DNA from: Shewanella sp. Arc9-LZ
Lineage (GTDB): Bacteria > Pseudomonadota > Gammaproteobacteria > Enterobacterales > Shewanellaceae
Assembly (NCBI RefSeq): GCF_010092445.1
Contig: NZ_CP048031.1
Span: 1,736,001-1,800,000, forward strand
Direction: 5' to 3'
Length of the DNA: 64,000 nucleotides
Positions 1 to 8,742 of the stretch are shown here, piece after piece (position 1 is the first letter of the stretch; every line of letters begins with the position of its first letter). Position numbers and translations under genes: made by a program. Under the pieces are notes generated by a model that saw nothing but the letters and a program-made list of their open reading frames with translations, searched no databases and had not been told where the DNA came from.

Positions 1-705
1 GTGGTTATCATTATCGCTAATATGGCTTGCCAATTCGATATCACACATTTCTGGTTTAGCGAAAATAACATGATGAATATCTAAGTCGACATAGGACCAT
101 GCGCGGCATAATCCTAACGGAAAGTAGGATGAGACTTTGATTCGCCCAGGGTTTAATTTGCCACGTTTAGGCTGTTCAAACGGCACAATTGCAATAGTTT
201 GCTCGTGCATTTGTTTAACCCGAACATGGCGCTGGTAACTAAATTGCAAACAAATTTGTTGGTGGGTGGTGTCGGGATTATTTTGGCGAGTATGGCCGGT
301 TAACATGATAGGAAATGGCATGCTGTCTTCGGCATAACCTTGCGGTGGCGTGACGGCATTAAATGTTAACCCTGCAAGATTTTTATAACTGTAAATTATG
401 CAAGTATGGAACACACTGGCGAGCAATAAGCTTAAGCCAATCACCAAGTTATTTTGATAATTGGTGCCAAACAAATACAGTAAAACGATCAACCCAATCC
501 ACACTAATCCAAAACCACTGGGGAGAATAAAAATACCTTTGTGGCTGAGGGTAATCTGCTTTTGCGGTGGCAGGCGCTTACTTATCCACCTTGACCAGCG
601 TTGGATTAACGATGCTGGAATTAACCGACGTAACCGAGACGGCTTAATAGCGCCATTGGCATAGGTTGTTGAAGAGTGCTTGTTTGCTGTCGTCGATTTA
701 GCCAT
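1..705 (-). CDS. DUF58 domain-containing protein, N-terminal part (runs off the left edge)
   Basis: Reading the minus strand from the ATG at 705-703 gives 235 open codons with no stop before the window edge, so the 3' part of the gene lies outside. The protein begins with a polar, basic stretch (MAKSTTANKHSS), then has two hydrophobic segments at about residues 65-105, and then a soluble region. This is the usual plan of DUF58 proteins, which carry two N-terminal membrane helices and a later vWA-like domain. The start lies 12 nt after the moxR-like stop, so the two genes probably form one transcript. MoxR-DUF58 pairs are a common arrangement, often followed by a transglutaminase gene, and are thought to act in envelope or metal-dependent assembly. 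The exact role is not known. The family call rests on the neighbour and topology. Confidence 0.75.
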   Translation of the reverse strand, partial: MAKSTTANKHSSTTYANGAIKPSRLRRLIPASLIQRWSRWISKRLPPQKQITLSHKGIFILPSGFGLVWIGLIVLLYLFGTNYQNNLVIGLSLLLASVFHTCIIYSYKNLAGLTFNAVTPPQGYAEDSMPFPIMLTGHTRQNNPDTTHQQICLQFSYQRHVRVKQMHEQTIAIVPFEQPKRGKLNPGRIKVSSYFPLGLCRAWSYVDLDIHHVIFAKPEMCDIELASHISDNDNH

Positions 706-717
706 GTGCCTGCGCCG

Positions 718-1629
718 TTAACGTATTGGGTTGACGCTGGCGAGAATAGTGTCAGACAACGCTTGGCCTTGAAATTGACTACTGCTGCGAATGCGGTGTT
801 CGGCAACCGAGGCAAATACCGCTTGAATATCTTCGGGTACCACGTACTGGCGTTGATTGATAAAAGCCCATGCTTTGGCTGCTTGTAGCAAAGCAATACT
901 GGCTCGTGGCGATAAACCGTTAGCGACATTGTGTTGCCGAGAAAAATCAACCAAGGCAATTAAATAATTCAGTACCGCATCAGATGCCGACACTTGCGCC
1001 ACTTGTTGTTGCAGTAGCATTAGCTCTTGCGGCGTTAAGCATTGTGATAATGATGCTGGTTTATTGGCTTGAGTGCGTGATTTTAACATGGCTAACTCGG
1101 CTTCTGCACTGGGATAACCGATAGAAATACGCATCATAAATCGATCGAGTTGCGATTCTGGTAAGGGGAAGGTGCCGGCTTGATCAACTGGGTTTTGGGT
1201 GGCGATAACAAAAAAAGGTGAACTCAGCGGATGGGTGATGCCATCAATGGTTATTTGTTGTTCAGCCATAGCTTCAAGCAAAGCACTTTGGGTCTTGGGG
1301 CTGGCACGGTTAATTTCATCGGCCAACAACATTTGATTAAATATTGGGCCTTTATGAAAGATAAATTGTTGTTGTTCTTTGCTGTAAATGGACACCCCAA
1401 GAATGTCCGCTGGTAGCATGTCGCTGGTAAATTGGATCCGCTGGTAACTCATGCCTAAACTGCTGGCAATACCTTGAGACAAACTGGTTTTGCCCATGCC
1501 GGGTAGATCTTCAATCAGTAAATGACCTTTGGCGAGGATACAAGCGACGGCAAGTTTTATCTGCTCAGGTTTACCGAGCAATACTTGGCTTAGTTGGTTA
1601 AGTAATGTTTGAATAGTTGATTGCGACAC
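718..1629 (-). CDS. MoxR family AAA+ ATPase
   Basis: A 303-aa AAA+ ATPase of the MoxR type. Walker A is LPGMGKTS at residues 42-49 and Walker B is LLADEINR at 101-108. It is followed by the S-P-K-T-Q-S-ALLEAM segment and later NP.D..GTFPLPESQLDRF, both characteristic of MoxR proteins. MoxR ATPases act as chaperones that help mature or load metals into partner proteins, often partners with vWA domains. The DUF58 gene just downstream is the expected partner. The length fits the family (about 300-330 aa). The ATG start is preceded by a weak purine stretch. Family assignment is firm; the client protein is unknown. Confidence 0.9.
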   Translation of the reverse strand: MSQSTIQTLLNQLSQVLLGKPEQIKLAVACILAKGHLLIEDLPGMGKTSLSQGIASSLGMSYQRIQFTSDMLPADILGVSIYSKEQQQFIFHKGPIFNQMLLADEINRASPKTQSALLEAMAEQQITIDGITHPLSSPFFVIATQNPVDQAGTFPLPESQLDRFMMRISIGYPSAEAELAMLKSRTQANKPASLSQCLTPQELMLLQQQVAQVSASDAVLNYLIALVDFSRQHNVANGLSPRASIALLQAAKAWAFINQRQYVVPEDIQAVFASVAEHRIRSSSQFQGQALSDTILASVNPIR

Positions 1630-2042
1630 GAAAACTCCAACTGTTAGTAATAAACCGTTGTGGGTTTATTGTAAATGACGGTTTGTAGTGATGGTTTGTC
1701 GTTTTATTCTAAAGCCATTTCTCGCTATGGTTACTCGCTATGGTTACTCGCTATGGTTACTCGCTATGATTTCTCGCTATGTTTTAGCGCTTCGGTTTCT
1801 AACTTTGATATATTGCCACGATTGCTCATTGCCTGATCCATATGGCCTATTGCATTTACCCACAAGTGGACTTCAATAATCAGCCAGTCTGTACCATATT
1901 TAAAGCATACGTTATCTTGCTGACGGGTGTGAAACAAAATACACCGCCACAGCGTGGCGGCTATTGCGAATAAAAACGAATAACAACTGCTAACAAAAAC
2001 TAACTGCTAGCAACTAAAAAGGTAACTAACAATTAATCGTGC
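1630..2042. other. Intergenic region between slt and the moxR-like gene
   Basis: This 413-bp gap holds a 13-bp tandem array at 1721-1781 and, by eye, no convincing gene. The promoter of the moxR-like gene should lie in its left part and the 3' end of slt transcription at its right. An open frame over the array is low-complexity and has no family resemblance. Confidence 0.6.
1721..1781. repeat. 13-bp tandem repeat, about 4.7 copies
   Basis: The unit CTCGCTATGGTTA is repeated perfectly three times (1721-1759), then once with its last bases changed to ATTT (1760-1772), then partially (1773-1781). It is intergenic and not part of any gene. Copy-number change by slippage is plausible. Confidence 0.9.
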
Positions 2043-3971
2043 TTAATAAAGGTAGCTGAGTTCTTTTGAACTAAACATTCCTTCACTTAACGATTTTTGC
2101 TGTTGGAATATCATTCGATAACTCAACACCGCTTGAACATATTCGCGAGTTTCAGTGTAAGGAATCGTTTCAATAAAACTCATCACATCTAAGCTGCCAT
2201 TAGACTGTCTTAACCAACGTCTCACGCTACCAGGACCAGCATTATACGCTGCTGTTGCCAACACGCGGTTTTGGTCAAACTGTTTAAGTAATTCACTGTA
2301 ATAGGCGCTGCCTAACATAATGTTTACTTTAGGGTCGTACAGGTCTTTTACGTTATTAAAAGGTATTTTGTTCTTTTTGGCCGTTTGTTTGGCGGTAGCA
2401 GGCATTAATTGCATTAAACCTCTAGCCCCCACACCAGAGGTGGCATACAGATAGAACGCACTTTCTCGACGAGAAATAGCGCGGATTTCGTCAATGTCTA
2501 CCGAGAACTTTTTACTGGCTTTGAGGAACTCATCGTTAGCCGCCTCAGGAAAACGCAGTACAAGTGAATTCCATAATTTGCCCTGAATACTGGATTCAAC
2601 ACTAAACGCATGCCAGCCATTGCTTAAGGCAAATAGACCATATTGGGCGGTCATTTCACTGTTGTGGCGGCGCATTAAATACAGCCATTCGTTGCGAGCA
2701 TCAATTTGCTTATCTAAAGCCATTAATTCCACTACGCGCGCTAAACCAGGGTCTTGGTTTAATGTTGCTTGCAACGCTGGATTAGGGGCTAAATTGTCGT
2801 CGTTCATCGCCAGAGGTTTGCCTAACGCTTCAGCCGCATTAAAACCGTAAAAATTACGCTCACCACTTAAGGTTGACTGTAATTGGGTTGCGCGGTTTTT
2901 GTCATGGCGCGAGGTCATTTTAGCTTGCCAATATTGCCAGCGAGAATCGACCTTACCTTGATCGCTCAATAACGCTAAATACTTTTCTACTGTGCTGAAA
3001 TCTTGCTCTCGAATAGCCCAACGTAAGCGCATTTCGTATAAATCGTCCGATTTCAGTAATGGCAGCATGGTATCAATATGCGCCACCAGTTTGGCGTCTT
3101 GCTTAATCAGCGCTCGGCGGACTAAATAGCGATTGAGCTGGCGCGCTTCAAGGTCGCTGAAGCGGTTGGCTTTTTGATATTTAACATACAATTTAATCGC
3201 TTGATGTAAATCCTTTTGCGCTAGCTTACGTAAGCCGGCATCAACAATATCGCCCACTATGGGTTTAGAGCTGGAAAACTTGTTCATGTGACGTAAAATA
3301 TTAGGGTCGCGATAAACCGACAATAGTAGTTTGGCTTCATTATCGTGTTGGGTGACTTTTTGCGATAAATAACTCAGCAAACTGGATTGACTAGCATTAA
3401 AGCTGAGCAACATCCGCGCCCAAATGAGCTCCTGGGTGCGATAGCCCGCTTTAGTCCATTGGTTTATCACCGCATCGCATTCATTGGGACGTGAATAGCC
3501 ATGAACCCATAAACGTTCTATGCCTTTGTAAGCCATGGTTTCGTTACCAGCATCAAGTTGAGCCTGGTAGTAATAACACTGTAAGCGCACATCGTTAGGA
3601 GTGTCTGGCGCTATCACTAGAAAGTCTTGCCAACGCTGTTTTTTACCGGCATTGAGCAGGTAGCGATAACGCGCATTGTTATAAAGTGGCGTGGTATCAA
3701 ATTGGTTGATGGCATTGAGCGCTTTGTCGCCAGGAGATTGCACTATGCTGTCGATTTTTGCGTGGTAATCAAGGTAAACCGTTAATGGATAGTCGCCGAG
3801 TTGGTTGCGAAGGGCTTGATACTTGTCGAGCTGTTTTTTATCCAGAGCTTGGCGAGCATCAAGATAGCGTTGCTGTTGTGAAGTCAGCGCATTAGCTTGG
3901 CTAATAAAGGCCAATGATGTACTAAGTAATAATGCGCCTGTAATTAAAGTGTTCGCCCAAGTTTTACGCAT
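2043..3971 (-). CDS. slt: Soluble lytic murein transglycosylase
   Basis: A 642-aa periplasmic lytic transglycosylase that cleaves the MurNAc-GlcNAc bond of peptidoglycan to form 1,6-anhydromuropeptides. The N-terminus is a signal peptide (TLITGALLLSTSLAFISQANA), followed by a long alpha-helical superhelix typical of Slt70 (about residues 30-480). The C-terminal SLT domain starts near residue 495. ISRRESAF places the catalytic Glu at about residue 503, followed by GARGLMQLMPATA and AYNAGPGSVRRW, the family's signature blocks. Length matches E. coli Slt (about 645 aa). The gene stands alone between two gaps. Some Shewanella annotations call this family transglycosylase SLT domain-containing protein. 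Confidence 0.93.
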   Translation of the reverse strand: MRKTWANTLITGALLLSTSLAFISQANALTSQQQRYLDARQALDKKQLDKYQALRNQLGDYPLTVYLDYHAKIDSIVQSPGDKALNAINQFDTTPLYNNARYRYLLNAGKKQRWQDFLVIAPDTPNDVRLQCYYYQAQLDAGNETMAYKGIERLWVHGYSRPNECDAVINQWTKAGYRTQELIWARMLLSFNASQSSLLSYLSQKVTQHDNEAKLLLSVYRDPNILRHMNKFSSSKPIVGDIVDAGLRKLAQKDLHQAIKLYVKYQKANRFSDLEARQLNRYLVRRALIKQDAKLVAHIDTMLPLLKSDDLYEMRLRWAIREQDFSTVEKYLALLSDQGKVDSRWQYWQAKMTSRHDKNRATQLQSTLSGERNFYGFNAAEALGKPLAMNDDNLAPNPALQATLNQDPGLARVVELMALDKQIDARNEWLYLMRRHNSEMTAQYGLFALSNGWHAFSVESSIQGKLWNSLVLRFPEAANDEFLKASKKFSVDIDEIRAISRRESAFYLYATSGVGARGLMQLMPATAKQTAKKNKIPFNNVKDLYDPKVNIMLGSAYYSELLKQFDQNRVLATAAYNAGPGSVRRWLRQSNGSLDVMSFIETIPYTETREYVQAVLSYRMIFQQQKSLSEGMFSSKELSYLY

Positions 3972-4126
3972 TTAAATGACAATCTCCGCCTCTGTATTTC
4001 GTTTGCTATCAGTATGTGTTTGATAAATGATTGCTAATAAGTGTTGCTGTAAATAAATATGTTACGGCTTGAGTGACTATTAACCTTGTTGCTTAAATAA
4101 AGATTAATCATCACTCATTTTATCGA

Positions 4127-5623
4127 TTAACTATTACTGGCGTGCTTTTCGACTGACTCATCAAGTGCACGGTTGAGCAATTGTTTATCTAACTGCTTAC
4201 TGGTGTCTACGCCTAATTGCTGCATGTAATGCGCTTGTCTAATGACGTTACCTTTGCCCGAAGACAATTTTGCCATGGCACTTTGATAGCTTTTATCTGC
4301 CGTATCTAAGGCGCGCCCGAGTTTTTCCATATCTTCCAAATAGCCGCATAATTTGTCGTAAATACGACTTGCTTGTTTGGCGATATTTTGGGCATTTTGA
4401 TTTTGGTACTCATAACGCCATATATTATTGATAGTACGCAAAGCCACTAATAAGTTAGTCGGACTGACCAGCATAATATTTTGCTCTAAAGCGAAATTGA
4501 CTAAGCTTGGGTCGTATTCAATGGCCAGTAAAAATGCCGGCTCAATGGGAATAAACATTAGCACATAGTCCAAGCTCTTAAGGCCATGCAACTTATGATA
4601 ATCTTTTTGACTAAGGCCTTTAATATGCTGCCTAATTGATAATGCATGTTCTTTTATGGCTTGGTCGCGAATAACTTTGTCTTCGCTATTAAAGTAACGT
4701 TCATAGCTAACTAACGACATTTTGGCATCGATTACTACGTCTTTTTGCTCGGGTAAATGCACAATCACATCGGGCTTAAAACGCTTGCCGTTATCGTCTT
4801 TTAAATCTTGTTGGGTTTGGTACTCATGGCCTTCGCGTAAACCACTTTCTTGTAGTACGCGCTCTAAAATGACTTCACCCCAATTACCTTGCTGCTTGTT
4901 GTCACCTTTAAGCGCTTTTGTCAGGTTAATGGCGTCTTGGCTCATTTTTAAGTTGAGATCGCGCAAATTATCTAATTGATGTTTCAATGCGCTACGTTCA
5001 GATTGCTCATGAGTATACGACTCTTGAATTTGACGTCTGAAACCTTCTAATTGTTGTTTCAGTGGCCCGAGAACACCGTCAATTTGCGAGACATTTTGTT
5101 GTTTAAAGCTTTCACTGCGTTCTTCAAAAATCCGATTAGCCAGGTTTTCAAATTGCAGTTTAAGGCGTTCTTCAGCAGACTCGAGTAGCACGATTTTATC
5201 TTGTAATGACTTTTGCTCTGTTTCTGCTTTGACCAAAATCGTTTGTTGCACCGCGTTTGACTTGGCTAAGTTGAGCTGCGATTCCATTAAACGATGTTGG
5301 GTGTCGACCATTTGTTGCTCGACGAGGTTAACCCTGTCTGCTTTGGTTTCTGCGCTGGAAAGTTGGCCAATCAAATCTTCTATCTTGCTTTGCAGATGAT
5401 TACTGTGATCGATTTTATCATCGAGATTATCTTGTAATCTCGACATTTCTATTTGAACTTCGTTGAGCTGTTGAAGTGTTTGTTGTTCATGTTGAAGTTT
5501 AAGTTGCTCCCATCGTTTACGAGTTAATCGTTGATTGATTAGGGCGCCAATTAAAAAGGCAACAAACGCGACAGCAATCACAGCTGCAATTTGAGGAGGA
5601 GTTAACGACACTGCAAAAGGCAT
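4127..5623 (-). CDS. rmuC: DNA recombination protein RmuC homologue
   Basis: A membrane-anchored protein of the RmuC family, which limits inversions and recombination at short inverted repeats and carries a predicted PD-(D/E)XK-like nuclease fold. From the ATG at 5623 there is one N-terminal membrane helix (IAAVIAVAFVAFLIGALI), then a long coiled coil rich in Gln, Glu and Leu (about residues 30-210). The conserved domain follows, with GNWGEVILERVLQESGLREG, the KPDVIVHLP and DAKMSL blocks and MFIPIEPAF. The frame stays open upstream to a TTG at 5680, but neither start has a clear Shine-Dalgarno. The ATG is preferred because RmuC proteins put the helix right at the N-terminus. It is separated from slt by about 155 bp. 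Confidence 0.9.
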   Translation of the reverse strand: MPFAVSLTPPQIAAVIAVAFVAFLIGALINQRLTRKRWEQLKLQHEQQTLQQLNEVQIEMSRLQDNLDDKIDHSNHLQSKIEDLIGQLSSAETKADRVNLVEQQMVDTQHRLMESQLNLAKSNAVQQTILVKAETEQKSLQDKIVLLESAEERLKLQFENLANRIFEERSESFKQQNVSQIDGVLGPLKQQLEGFRRQIQESYTHEQSERSALKHQLDNLRDLNLKMSQDAINLTKALKGDNKQQGNWGEVILERVLQESGLREGHEYQTQQDLKDDNGKRFKPDVIVHLPEQKDVVIDAKMSLVSYERYFNSEDKVIRDQAIKEHALSIRQHIKGLSQKDYHKLHGLKSLDYVLMFIPIEPAFLLAIEYDPSLVNFALEQNIMLVSPTNLLVALRTINNIWRYEYQNQNAQNIAKQASRIYDKLCGYLEDMEKLGRALDTADKSYQSAMAKLSSGKGNVIRQAHYMQQLGVDTSKQLDKQLLNRALDESVEKHASNS

Positions 5624-5932
5624 AACAAAAACCGATAGAAAATAATGGTTAAGGGTCGCACGGCTAATAAGCAGCTGCAAGGGGTAAACTAAGGATTTAA
5701 TGAAATATTGTTGTTAATGATTAAATTTAAATCTACTCGCAATATTGGTGCGTACAGACAACTATGATGACATGCTCAGTGTGCTATTTTGCGAATAGAT
5801 AAAGGTTAGCGGTTTTTTAGTTGTTTTTAACCATCAGCTGAAATAAAAATAGCTTTTTACCTGTCTATTGAGAGACGTAAGGCAGATTATAGTGACACTT
5901 GGCTGTCGACAAATATTTTAACGAGGTGATTT

Positions 5933-6970
5933 ATGACCGGTAAAAAACGTTTTACTCAAGGCATACAAAAACGTGCTTCTTGGCATATTCCTGATAACCA
6001 AGTTACGCCTGAGTCGGTATTTAATGATCGTCGTAACATTATTAAAGCCTTAGGGTTAGGTGCCTTAGGAGCGAGTTTACCTGGTCAGGTTCAAGCCGGT
6101 ATTTTTGATTTGTTTGGCGAGCAAAAAGCACAAAATCCTTTTGTCACTCAAGGCTTGCAATACGCTACACCTGCCAAATTTGTGTTACCTAATCCGAAAA
6201 CCCCAGAAGACAAGGTGACTCGTCACAATAATTTCTATGAGTTTGGTACCAACAAATCGGACCCAGTTGATAATGCCCAAGGGTTTAAGGTTGATCCATG
6301 GACGCTAACCATCGATGGTTTAGTCGATAAACCGATTACCCTAGATTTACATGAGCTGACAACCCGTTTTGCCCTTGAAGAACGCACTTATCGCTTACGC
6401 TGTGTTGAAGCTTGGTCGATGGTGGTTCCGTGGGTCGGTTTTTCGTTAGCCAGCTTACTTAAACAAGCCGGCGTGCAAAGTAATGCGACTCACATTGCTT
6501 TTGAAACCCTGTTTGACCCGGACCAAATGCCTGGTCAAAAGAGTCGCTTAATGGGTGGTGGGATCCATTACCCGTATGTTGAGGGCTTAACGGTTGCCGA
6601 GGCAATGAATGATTTATCGTTTTTAGCCGTTGGCTTATACGGTAAAACCTTGCCGCCACAAAATGGTGCCCCAATCCGCTTAGTCGTGCCTTGGAAATAT
6701 GGCTTTAAAAGTATTAAGTCTATTGTGCGTATTCGGGTGATGGATAAACAGCCTCCGACAAGCTGGAACCAATTGGCCTCGAGTGAGTATGGTTTTTACG
6801 CCAATGTAAACCCAGAAGTTGACCATCCTCGTTGGTCGCAAGCATCTGAACGTAGTATTGGTGAAGGCGGCTTATTTTCTGCTAAACGTATTCCTACGCA
6901 AATGTTCAATGGTTATGGCGATTCAGTGGCCGATTTATACAAAAATATCGATTTGAGGAAGTTTTACTAA
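5933..6970 (+). CDS. msrP: Protein-methionine-sulfoxide reductase catalytic subunit MsrP (YedY)
   Basis: A 345-aa molybdopterin enzyme of the sulfite oxidase fold that reduces oxidised methionine residues in periplasmic proteins. A Tat-type signal is visible ([17 protein letters not shown], residues 32-48, with the RR pair and a hydrophobic core). The catalytic domain holds [14 protein letters not shown], with Cys157 as the expected molybdenum ligand, and further on [15 protein letters not shown]. The start is supported by GAGGTGA a few bases upstream. The stop overlaps the start of msrQ by one base (TAATG), so the two subunits are translationally coupled. Length agrees with E. coli MsrP (334 aa). 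Confidence 0.96.
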   Translation: MTGKKRFTQGIQKRASWHIPDNQVTPESVFNDRRNIIKALGLGALGASLPGQVQAGIFDLFGEQKAQNPFVTQGLQYATPAKFVLPNPKTPEDKVTRHNNFYEFGTNKSDPVDNAQGFKVDPWTLTIDGLVDKPITLDLHELTTRFALEERTYRLRCVEAWSMVVPWVGFSLASLLKQAGVQSNATHIAFETLFDPDQMPGQKSRLMGGGIHYPYVEGLTVAEAMNDLSFLAVGLYGKTLPPQNGAPIRLVVPWKYGFKSIKSIVRIRVMDKQPPTSWNQLASSEYGFYANVNPEVDHPRWSQASERSIGEGGLFSAKRIPTQMFNGYGDSVADLYKNIDLRKFY

Positions 6971-7575
6971 TGCGGATAAGCCCTCGAGGTCTGTTTTGGT
7001 TAAAGGTGTTGTTGCATATTAGCTTTTTATTGCCAGCCTTTTATCTCGTGGCGCTAGTGTTAACAGACAATGCGGGCGGCGATCCGGTGCAGTATATTAT
7101 TCACTATACCGGCATGGGCGCGATCAATAGCCTGTTAGCGACATTGCTTATCTCGCCCATCGCCAAGCGTTTTAAAATAGCAGCACTGATACAAACTCGT
7201 CGATTAGTGGGCTTGTATGTGTGCGCCTATGCGTTGTTGCACATCAGTGCATTTATTAGCTTAGATTTGTTGTTTGCGTGGGGATTATTGTTTGAAGAGG
7301 TCATAAAGCGGCCTTATATTTTAGTTGGCGCGGCGACCTTGATTATCATTTTATTACTGGCGATAACCTCTCCGAACCGGATTAAACGCAGTATGGGTAA
7401 GCGCTGGCAATCATTGCACAATTGGATTTATCTGGCTGCAATATTGGCACCTATCCACTTTTATTGGTCGGTAAAGTCTGAAATTATTGAACCTAGCATT
7501 TATATTGCGCTATTTGCGGTGCTATTGTTTTACCGCAAAGGCAGTATTTATAAATGGTTGAAGCCGAAAAAATAA
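6970..7575 (+). CDS. msrQ: Haem-binding membrane subunit MsrQ (YedZ)
   Basis: A 201-aa inner-membrane b-type haemoprotein that passes electrons from the quinone pool or a flavin reductase to MsrP. Five to six hydrophobic helices are seen. His residues that could bind haem lie in IIHYTGMGAIN, CAYALLHISAFIS and SLHNWIYLAAILAPIHFYW, as in the ferric-reductase-like transmembrane family. The start overlaps the msrP stop by one base. The end is compact, and the minus-strand gene at 7588 begins only 12 bp later (convergent). Length matches the family (about 200-210 aa). Confidence 0.95.
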   Translation: MRISPRGLFWLKVLLHISFLLPAFYLVALVLTDNAGGDPVQYIIHYTGMGAINSLLATLLISPIAKRFKIAALIQTRRLVGLYVCAYALLHISAFISLDLLFAWGLLFEEVIKRPYILVGAATLIIILLLAITSPNRIKRSMGKRWQSLHNWIYLAAILAPIHFYWSVKSEIIEPSIYIALFAVLLFYRKGSIYKWLKPKK

Positions 7576-7587
7576 CCCAAGCTATGG

Positions 7588-7917
7588 CTAACGCCTCAAT
7601 CTTTGATTGAGGCCGTTGGTTGAAAATGCCGCAAACACGGTAAATATCATCACTGATATCATGATAATGGCCAATCTTAACCAAGGCTGTTCGAGTGCAA
7701 TGCGCATATCGATGAAATTGAACGTGGTTACCGCCCACACAAATACCACGCTGATCAGTAACCCCAGTTTGAGTAATGTACGCACAAATGAATGTCTAAT
7801 GAACATCAGCAATGGTAAACAAATGGCGATAATAGCCATTATATGCTGATCGAATCGTAAGAAATGTGCGCCCAATAATAGGTAAGCCAAGCTAATAATG
7901 GTTACTCGCCACCACAT
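7588..7917 (-). CDS. Small predicted inner-membrane protein, unknown function
   Basis: A 109-aa protein made mostly of four hydrophobic stretches with short basic loops, ending in NQRLRR. The ATG at 7917 (MWWRVTIISLAYLLLGAHF) is chosen over a further-upstream codon because GAGGAG stands at the right distance before it. The stop of a tiny upstream ORF (7929-8024) lies 11 nt before the ATG, which suggests coupling. I do not recognise the family, and no catalytic motif is visible. Convergent with msrQ. It could be a small integral membrane protein of unknown function found in related bacteria, but this needs comparison. Confidence 0.6.
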   Translation of the reverse strand: MWWRVTIISLAYLLLGAHFLRFDQHIMAIIAICLPLLMFIRHSFVRTLLKLGLLISVVFVWAVTTFNFIDMRIALEQPWLRLAIIMISVMIFTVFAAFSTNGLNQRLRR

Positions 7918-7928
7918 ACCAATTCTCC

Positions 7929-8024
7929 TCAATAACGTGCGATAACAAATGTCATCAGTAACGTAGTCAATAACATCATTGCCAGTATTACTAGCGTATA
8001 AATTGACCTTGACTGACGCAGCAT
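7929..8024 (-). CDS. Possible 31-aa single-pass membrane peptide
   Basis: Reading from the ATG at 8024 gives a 31-codon ORF starting MLRQSRSIYTLVILAMMLL and ending in a TGA at 7931-7929. It has a short basic N-terminus and one strong hydrophobic helix, the layout of small membrane proteins. It sits directly upstream of the 109-aa membrane protein with an 11-nt gap that contains that gene's ribosome-binding site. No clear Shine-Dalgarno precedes its own ATG. It may be a real small protein or a leader ORF. Confidence 0.4.
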   Translation of the reverse strand: MLRQSRSIYTLVILAMMLLTTLLMTFVIARY

Positions 8025-8119
8025 AACGTTAAATGGGGGCCGAATCTTGATTGTGGTTCACATATTACTTAATTACATCTGCTTAGAATATTAACGACTA
8101 TCAAACCGATCTTTGTTCC

Positions 8120-8144
8120 GCTAACGGCGTTGCGCCTTGTTAGC
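8120..8144. other. Perfectly paired short hairpin downstream of the DUF6435 gene
   Basis: GCTAAC-GGCG-TTG-CGCC-TT-GTTAGC forms a near-perfect stem of about 10 bp. It lies 14 bp past the stop of the minus-strand gene at 8159. No T-run follows on either strand, so it is not a classical intrinsic terminator. It may act as an mRNA 3'-end stabiliser. Confidence 0.4.
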
Positions 8145-8158
8145 AAAACAAATGACCT

Positions 8159-8332
8159 TTATTTTGCAGCTTCTAAAGCGGCAATTTTAGCCCAAACCTG
8201 TTCTGATTCAGCCGTGAGTAATGAATAGGTTTTAATATCGCCTTTACGCTGGGCTTGCATGGCTTGTTCGAGTATTAAATCATAGCTTTTACGTAATTTT
8301 TTGACTGGGTCTGGCTTTAAAAATGAAAACAT
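8159..8332 (-). CDS. DUF6435 family small cytoplasmic protein
   Basis: A 57-aa protein starting MFSFLKPDPVKKLRK with a predicted helical body (YDLILEQAMQAQRKGDIKTY). This N-terminal F-LKPDPVKKLRK block and the AQR.GDI..YS.L..E repeat are typical of the short DUF6435 family in marine gammaproteobacteria. The start at 8332 is chosen because AAGGG precedes it. The frame runs ten codons further upstream without a ribosome-binding site. No function is established for the family. It stands alone. Confidence 0.75.
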   Translation of the reverse strand: MFSFLKPDPVKKLRKSYDLILEQAMQAQRKGDIKTYSLLTAESEQVWAKIAALEAAK

Positions 8333-8742
8333 TGTGTAACCCTTAGTGATGATTATTTGCATATGGTACGAGTGCTGTGGGATTTCAGCCCAATATCATT
8401 CACGCTCTTTTCCACTATGTTCCTCGTTATGCACATCGTATTACTGAGGATACAGCGAGTTATTGCTCAAAGGATACTGTGGTTGGCCTTATGGATATTG
8501 ATTCATTTTCACTATAAAAACAAATCATTACCGTGCTGGCAATGAACGGCATCGAAAGATTAGTGCTGCTAAATTATCGTTAGAATTACTAACTCTGAGG
8601 TTAAAATAGAAATCGTTTCAGTGATAAATTATTATTAATTATCAATGCGATAGGTTCTCTATCACTCACACTTACAAAAACCTATTGCCGATAGGTTTTT
8701 AGTTTGACATACTATTGCGTACCTTGTTAAGAGAACTTTGTA
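8333..8742. other. Divergent intergenic region upstream of the blaI-like gene
   Basis: A 410-bp gap between the DUF6435 gene and the BlaI-type repressor. Its right end carries two palindromes (8649-8663 and 8676-8700) and a TTGACA hexamer at 8704-8709. The left two thirds hold an open frame without a plausible start or composition, and nothing else that can be supported. Confidence 0.55.
8649..8709 (+). promoter_or_regulatory. Candidate operator palindromes and -35 box of the blaI-like operon
   Basis: A perfect inverted repeat AAAAACCTAT-TGCCG-ATAGGTTTTT (8676-8700) lies just upstream of a TTGACA hexamer (8704-8709). A shorter palindrome GATAG-GTTCT-CTATC (8649-8663) shares the GATAGGTT core. 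Position next to the repressor gene suggests autoregulation. A -10 element near 8727-8732 is weak. A terminator is a less likely reading, because the T-run is part of the symmetric arm and no gene ends here on the plus strand. Confidence 0.5.

Noticed and set aside
8120..8144. Integron attC-like hairpin (TAACAAGGCGC motif)
   Set aside because: The TGCGCCTTGTTA fragment also occurs at 27777, but there is no integrase, no paired conserved core and no cassette structure, so it is listed as a plain hairpin.
8357..8545. 62-codon hydrophobic plus-strand frame
   Set aside because: No ribosome-binding site; it starts opposite the DUF6435 gene, has no recognisable family and covers a probable promoter region.
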